Assembly: GCF_006974105.1 (NCBI RefSeq)
Contig: NZ_CP036282.1
Coordinates: forward strand, 434,001-498,000
DNA: 64,000 bases
Direction: 5' to 3'
DNA from: Rhodoferax aquaticus
GTDB taxonomy: Bacteria > Pseudomonadota > Gammaproteobacteria > Burkholderiales > Burkholderiaceae_C
Part shown: in pieces, positions 59,892 through 64,000 of the stretch
How the letters are laid out: each line of letters begins with the position of its first letter
Numbering within the stretch: position 1 is the first letter of the stretch
Notes under the pieces: model-generated
What the model saw: only the letters and a program-made list of their open reading frames with translations
The model's database searches: none
What the model was told of the DNA's origin: nothing
Made by a program: the position numbers and the translations under genes

Positions 59892-61880
59892 ATGCGGGTC
59901 ACAATGTTGGGTCTGCTGATAGGGGTGACGCTGTTATCCGGATGTTCTACCCCTAAAAAAGCGGAGCCTAGTAAATCTGAGCAGGCGAAGGTGGAACCGG
60001 CTAAACAGGGACCTGTGCCACTGGTAGACATCCCTCCGCCAGGTTTCTTTGTTCCTACTGGCTTCTTTTTAAAGGCGGCGATTGACCCCAAGCAAGCCTT
60101 GAGCACGCCAGCAACGGTTAGCACCGCTCCCAAAATCGCAACTACTTCTAACGTGGCGGTACCCGTATTCAAAGGAAGCTTTACCCAAGTAGTAACGCTG
60201 TACGCATCTGCCAGCAACAAGGCATACTTTGCGAAAGCAGGCTTGGATGCCACTACCAATGCGCGCGCATGGGAAGTACTTTTGCGAAAGTACAAAATTC
60301 CGTATAAGCAGCTGACCACTATAGAACAACTTGAAAAGGCACCCCTAGGCGTCCTCTTGCTGCCAAGTGCGGCGGCGTTGTCAGAGGCCGAGCGAAAAGC
60401 CATTGCTGCCTACAGAGAGCAGGGCGGGAGTGTGCTCAGCACCTGGCTAACAGGTGTGCGTAGTGATCAAGGTACTTGGCTAGGTTTTGAGTTCATGGAG
60501 TCCACGTTGGGTGTCAAAGTAGTGGGCACCACAGAACCGGCTGCTGATGATGGGTTCATGATCATGCATGGCAGTACCCCGGTGAGTCACACCCTGCCAG
60601 CTGGTTTAAGGGTATGGCTGGAGAGGGTAAAGGGTTGGTATCCCTTGTCCCTAGTGGGAAAAAATGCAGCCGCCAACATGATGCCTTGGTCGCGTACGTT
60701 TGTCCCAGATAAACCAAGTTCTGTGATTACTTATGACGAACGTGCGCAAGCCAGTGGCGCGCGTTCTCGCTCTGTCGTTCTAGGGTACCCAGAGCGTCTT
60801 TGGCAGACAGCTGACCCTAAAGTGCTCGAGGCCATAGCGCATAACGCGTTGATGTGGCTACTTCGCCAGCCCGATGCGTACTTGTCCCCTTGGCCGGCCC
60901 CCTACACCAGTGCTTTCGTAACGGGGGTTGATTCTGCTGATGTCTTGGTTAGTGGAGATGTGGCTTTTGCCAAGCGGTTAGAGGATGTAGGCGGTCGTGC
61001 GAGCTATTACTTGTTGACAGATCCAGTCGCCAAATCGGTTGAAACCGCCAAGAAACTGCAGTCCAAGGGGCATGAGCTAGCCTATCTCGCCGATAAATTT
61101 GAGGGATTCCAAGGCCAGACCGCTGCCGTTCAGATGCGGCGTCTAGAGGCTATGCAGAAGAAGCTGGGCGATGTAGGTCTGGACACTGGGGTGGCTCCGG
61201 GCTTTCGTCCTCCTATGGGTTCGGCGGATGCAACCACTCAAAAAGTCGCAGCCGATAAAGGCTTTGGTCATTACATTGGCAATTCAGCGGATACAGAGAC
61301 ACGACTGCCCTTTGTCATTGGCTCTGCGGAAGGATCTTCAAAATCCTTGGTGGGCATACCGAATACACAGACCGGTCCTGAAGAATGGTTAGATGATCCA
61401 GATGCGGAAGACGGACTCCAAGCGTTTTTGGATGAGCTGGCTCTTTCGCTTCAAATGGGGGGAGTTTCATTTGTCAGATTCTCAAATCAAACTCTGCTGG
61501 CACCAGATCAACTGGACGCAATTTTTGACTACCTGAAAGAGCAGAAGACGCGTACTTGGATGGCTAGTGGCGGTCAAGTGGCCGATTGGTGGCGAGAGCG
61601 CGAACGGCTGAGTGCGCGCTTGAACTCAGGTCCCGTGGCTCCGATACTTTCAGTTGCAGTAAGCGCTGGATTGCCCCTCAAAAATCCTGTATCGATACTT
61701 GTCAATGCCCCCGACACTAGTAGTTCGCTGCGATTAGTTTCTGTGGGCTCCAACGTTCCGGTACCAAGGCTGTTGAAGTTGGACAGTTGGCGCTCAGCAG
61801 TGATAATCGACGGCTTAGCGCCCGGGATGTATCAGTGGTATGTCTACTTTGATAAGGCGACCGGCAGTACCGCCAAATGA
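59892..61880 (+). CDS. Lipoprotein deacetylase paralogue lacking metal-binding histidines
   Basis: From the ATG at 59892 (MRVTMLGLLIGVTLLSGCST) the 662-residue product is a lipoprotein with lipobox Cys 18 and a low-complexity KPE-rich linker. The rest aligns along its length with the deacetylase at 52732-54624: GVLLLPSAAALSEAERKAIA, STPVSHTLPAGLRVW, and GQVADWWRERERL. The first catalytic Asp is kept (D347 in TGVDSAD). The HxxxH pair is replaced: H369 and H373 align to L399 and F403 in ELAYLADKF. It is thus probably a non-catalytic, polymer-binding paralogue in the periplasm or outer membrane. First gene of the plus-strand operon; ATGs farther upstream (59796, 59856) are possible. Confidence 0.8.
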   Translation: MRVTMLGLLIGVTLLSGCSTPKKAEPSKSEQAKVEPAKQGPVPLVDIPPPGFFVPTGFFLKAAIDPKQALSTPATVSTAPKIATTSNVAVPVFKGSFTQVVTLYASASNKAYFAKAGLDATTNARAWEVLLRKYKIPYKQLTTIEQLEKAPLGVLLLPSAAALSEAERKAIAAYREQGGSVLSTWLTGVRSDQGTWLGFEFMESTLGVKVVGTTEPAADDGFMIMHGSTPVSHTLPAGLRVWLERVKGWYPLSLVGKNAAANMMPWSRTFVPDKPSSVITYDERAQASGARSRSVVLGYPERLWQTADPKVLEAIAHNALMWLLRQPDAYLSPWPAPYTSAFVTGVDSADVLVSGDVAFAKRLEDVGGRASYYLLTDPVAKSVETAKKLQSKGHELAYLADKFEGFQGQTAAVQMRRLEAMQKKLGDVGLDTGVAPGFRPPMGSADATTQKVAADKGFGHYIGNSADTETRLPFVIGSAEGSSKSLVGIPNTQTGPEEWLDDPDAEDGLQAFLDELALSLQMGGVSFVRFSNQTLLAPDQLDAIFDYLKEQKTRTWMASGGQVADWWRERERLSARLNSGPVAPILSVAVSAGLPLKNPVSILVNAPDTSSSLRLVSVGSNVPVPRLLKLDSWRSAVIIDGLAPGMYQWYVYFDKATGSTAK

Positions 61881-61902
61881 TTTTTTTCCACCTGTACCCC
61901 CT

Positions 61903-62616
61903 ATGAAAAACCTCCATACTGTCAGTTTGATTCTGCGTACCGCCTTGGTTTCCTTCGTTTCTGTGGGGGCACTGCTTGCGTTTGCGCAACCCGCAGGAAC
62001 GCTCTACGACCCTGAGCCACCCGCCGATTCCGCCTACGTCAGGGTGCTGCACAGTGTCAAGGGCGCTGCCGCTATTGATGTTGTCGTCGATGGAAAAGCC
62101 CGCGCAACCAAGTTGAACTTTGGCCAAGTCGGTGACTACATGGTGCTCAGTGCTGGCAAGCACACTATTGCTTTGCATCCAGCATCTAAAGACTCCGCGT
62201 TGGTAACTTTTGGGTTAGACGTAGTGCGTGGCAAATCGTTGACGCTGAGCTTTCCTGCACATAAGACTGGCACGGTGCCGATAGTGTTTGAAGATAAATC
62301 AAGCACGAACAAGTTGAAGGCCATGCTCACGGTATACCAGTTAGATGCCCAAACACCATCAGTCGATGTGATGACGGCCGATGGCAACACCAAAGTCTTT
62401 AGTGCCTTGGGGTACGGAACTTCGATGGCGATACAGGTCAATCCGATCGCGGTTGAACTAGTTGCCGCTAAAGCTGGCGACAAGCAAGCAAAAACCAAGG
62501 TTCCCTTAGAGATGGCCCAAGGAGGTGCGTACAGTGTTTTCTTGATGTCCGATGGCGCAGGCAAGATGACGTCTATCCATGTGCAAAACAAGACCGAGGT
62601 TTACACCGGTAAGTAG
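61903..62616 (+). CDS. AlgF-like polysaccharide O-acetylation protein
   Basis: Exported protein of 237 residues, signal peptide ending near ALLAFAQ. The mature start AGTLYDPEPPADSAYVRVLH matches the characteristic opening of AlgF. Two beta-rich domains follow (about 35-130 and 135-237), as in AlgF. AlgF takes part in O-acetylation of alginate in the periplasm with AlgI, AlgJ and AlgX. The gene lies 22 bases after the lipoprotein gene and 60 bases before an AlgJ/AlgX-like gene. No AlgI-type acyl carrier is visible in the window; it would be expected beyond the right edge. Confidence 0.8.
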   Translation: MKNLHTVSLILRTALVSFVSVGALLAFAQPAGTLYDPEPPADSAYVRVLHSVKGAAAIDVVVDGKARATKLNFGQVGDYMVLSAGKHTIALHPASKDSALVTFGLDVVRGKSLTLSFPAHKTGTVPIVFEDKSSTNKLKAMLTVYQLDAQTPSVDVMTADGNTKVFSALGYGTSMAIQVNPIAVELVAAKAGDKQAKTKVPLEMAQGGAYSVFLMSDGAGKMTSIHVQNKTEVYTGK

Positions 62617-62676
62617 TCCATCACACTAGACCACTAAAATTGATCTAAACCTTCTTTACGCCCTCTCAAGGACACT

Positions 62677-63678
62677 ATGAAAACAAGTCGCTTTAAGCAT
62701 TTTTTGCGCTCCACGGTGCTCGGTTTCGCCGTTGGAGTGATGTCAGCGCACGCCGCAGACAGCGTGCCCGTTTTGTTTGGCAAGGACGAATGGTTGTTCA
62801 CTCCCTATGAGTTTGCAACGCCTGCTGATGCCCAAGATACCTCCGCTACGCTTCAGTTGCTGCAAAGTGCCAACAAGCTGTTTGAGCGTAAGGGCGTAGC
62901 ACTGGCACTGGTCATCGTGCCTTCAAAAATACGCATCCACGCGGATAAGTTGCCTGTAGACAAACCACTTGATGCGTACACCAATGAAAAATATGACAAC
63001 GCGGTCAAAGCGTTGCGTAGCGGCGGTGTCAACGTGGTGAATTTGAACGAGGCTTTTCTCAAGAGTCCACATCGCACCAGTGATACGCCATTATTTTTGC
63101 GCCTGGATACACACTGGTCGCCTTCTGGCGCCATGTTAGCTGCAGAAACGGTTAGATCGTTGATTGACGCCACTCCAGCACTCAAAGCAGCATTAGCTGC
63201 TACAAAAGAAGAGCAATATGCTTTGGCGTGGAATGCAAGAAAGATCAATACCCGAGCTCGAGACTTGGTCCGCTATTTGCCAGAAGGTTCTGCGAATTAC
63301 GCCCCTGAGCAAGTGTTGCCATTCAAGGTTAGCCGTGTCCAAGCGTCACAGGCGGATCTACTAAACGGTGGGGAGAACGTAGGAATTACCGTCATTGGCA
63401 GCAGCTACACCAACAAAGCGACGGGTTATCCTGATGGTTTGCGCTTCACGCTCCAAAGAGACTTATTGGACATTTCTTTGCCAGTGGATCAAGGGCCTTG
63501 GTTCGGCATGGAGTCATATCTCAAAGATGAGGCGTTTAAGACAAGGCAGCCAAAGCTGATCATTTGGGAAATCCCAGAGCGTGAATTACGCTCCCCTCCA
63601 AACAACAAATTCCGTGACCCTCGTTACATCATGGATAACGCTGCATGGTTGCAGAAGATCACTGACTTGCTCAAGTAA
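62677..63678 (+). CDS. AlgJ/AlgX-like SGNH acetyltransferase
   Basis: Exported protein of 333 residues with signal peptide (LRSTVLGFAVGVMSAHAA). The SGNH-type catalytic set is visible: D144 and H146 in RLDTHWSPSG, and the nucleophile S243 in VIGSSYTNK, followed by PKLIIWEIPERELRS near the end. DxHW plus a G-T/S-S-Y motif is the signature of AlgJ/AlgX and WssI-type polysaccharide O-acetyltransferases. There is no additional carbohydrate-binding domain, so it is closer to AlgJ in length. It acts in the periplasm, presumably on the polymer made by this locus. Confidence 0.87.
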   Translation: MKTSRFKHFLRSTVLGFAVGVMSAHAADSVPVLFGKDEWLFTPYEFATPADAQDTSATLQLLQSANKLFERKGVALALVIVPSKIRIHADKLPVDKPLDAYTNEKYDNAVKALRSGGVNVVNLNEAFLKSPHRTSDTPLFLRLDTHWSPSGAMLAAETVRSLIDATPALKAALAATKEEQYALAWNARKINTRARDLVRYLPEGSANYAPEQVLPFKVSRVQASQADLLNGGENVGITVIGSSYTNKATGYPDGLRFTLQRDLLDISLPVDQGPWFGMESYLKDEAFKTRQPKLIIWEIPERELRSPPNNKFRDPRYIMDNAAWLQKITDLLK

Positions 63679-63722
63679 TTCCGCTGCCCATCGGGTGTTG
63701 CTCAGCAAATAACACCCAACTC

Positions 63723-63752
63723 AAAAGCCAGCGCTGTTTCGCGCTGGCTTTT
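63723..63752. terminator. Bidirectional Rho-independent terminator
   Basis: AAAAGCCAGCGC and GCGCTGGCTTTT form a 12-base stem with loop TGTTTC, ending in a T-run on the plus strand and, through the A4 arm, on the minus strand. It lies between two convergent AlgJ/AlgX-like genes. A second stem (GGGTGTT/AACACCC, 63693-63717) precedes it. Confidence 0.88.
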
Positions 63753-64000
63753 TCATTTCTGCGTGAGTCCGACGTCTTGCACCCATGTATTTTCTTTTTC
63801 AAGTTTGCTGTACAAAAAGCGTTCGGGTACTTCCCACACGATGAGCTTGGGCTTGTTTTGTTTAAAGGAATCATCCCCAAAGTAGGTGGTGGCCGCTTGT
63901 AGGAAACCACCACCTTCCTTGGCTGCATTCAAGACTTTAAGAGACAGGGCTTCTTGTAAGTACCCAGCAAAGTTGCCTCGCATCGAATAGGACGTCCCAA
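63753..64000 (-). CDS. Second AlgJ/AlgX-like protein, C-terminal part only
   Basis: The reading frame enters from the right edge with GTSYSMRGNFAGYLQEAL, where the Ser of GTSYS corresponds to the catalytic nucleophile of AlgJ/AlgX. It continues to KPKLIVWEVPERFLYSKLEK and ends VGLTQK. About 82 codons are visible; the N-terminus and the DxHW motif lie outside. The Met at 63983 is internal and not the real start. The stop codon abuts the bidirectional terminator. The gene is convergent with the first AlgJ/AlgX-like gene, so a further operon of the acetylation machinery is expected to the right. Confidence 0.85.
   Translation of the reverse strand, partial: GTSYSMRGNFAGYLQEALSLKVLNAAKEGGGFLQAATTYFGDDSFKQNKPKLIVWEVPERFLYSKLEKENTWVQDVGLTQK

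Noticed and set aside
63193..63215. GCTGCTACAAAAGAAGAGC as another copy of the dispersed repeat
   Set aside because: It lacks the GCTAT block and the GCGC lead, and is explained by the coding sequence of the AlgJ/AlgX-like gene.

Overview
The window looks like a chromosomal segment of a betaproteobacterium of the order Burkholderiales, most likely family Comamonadaceae (Rhodoferax-like). This is inferred from gene content and neighbourhoods typical of that group: def-fmt divergent from a LysM gene and dprA, yajC-secD-secF, uvrA divergent from an MFS gene and ssb, a CheA/CheV-rich chemotaxis locus, and a fused indolepyruvate oxidoreductase. Short dispersed repeats with the core GCTATAAATTC also recur. 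No rRNA, tRNA, IS element, prophage or CRISPR array was seen, and no gene-free stretch exceeds 300 bases.

Layout. (1) 1-10752, minus strand: a chemotaxis cluster transcribed as CheZ-like protein, CheY, STAS protein, CheA, MCP, CheW, MCP, CheV (cut by the window edge). The two MCPs carry one and three PAS domains with the His/Trp spacing I recall from the haem-binding PAS of Pseudomonas Aer2, suggesting oxygen or redox-ligand sensing. CheA has two MshEN-like motifs. (2) 10987-29181: housekeeping genes (pgk, azlCD, fmt, def, LysM protein, dprA, smg, a DUF1631 protein, yajC-secDF), then the fused indolepyruvate oxidoreductase gene with a divergent Lrp-type regulator and an uncharacterised exported protein. 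(3) 29184-39754: a second cheV, mltA, a tiny membrane protein, a nitrilase-family gene, yhdP, glnE and rfaE2. (4) 39858-52598: a mixed region with a degenerate HD-GYP protein, GST, TetR and MocR regulators, rhodanese, GNAT, DsbA-like and solute-binding proteins, uvrA, an MFS transporter and ssb.

(5) 52732-64000 (continuing past the edge) is the most interesting part: an exopolysaccharide locus that mixes parts of three known systems. The minus-strand operon runs BcsE-like c-di-GMP receptor, TPR/beta-barrel outer membrane protein, processive GT2 synthase without a PilZ domain, 73-aa membrane protein, and membrane-anchored polysaccharide deacetylase. The divergent plus-strand operon encodes a lipoprotein paralogue of that deacetylase lacking its metal-binding histidines, an AlgF-like protein and an AlgJ/AlgX-like SGNH acetyltransferase. 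A second, convergent AlgJ/AlgX-like gene enters from the right edge.

Taken together, region 5 predicts a c-di-GMP-controlled, synthase-dependent polymer that is both de-N-acetylated (Pga-like logic) and O-acetylated (Alg/Wss-like logic). I do not recognise this combination as a named system. The polymer, the synthase substrate and the deacetylation substrate are unknown from sequence alone.
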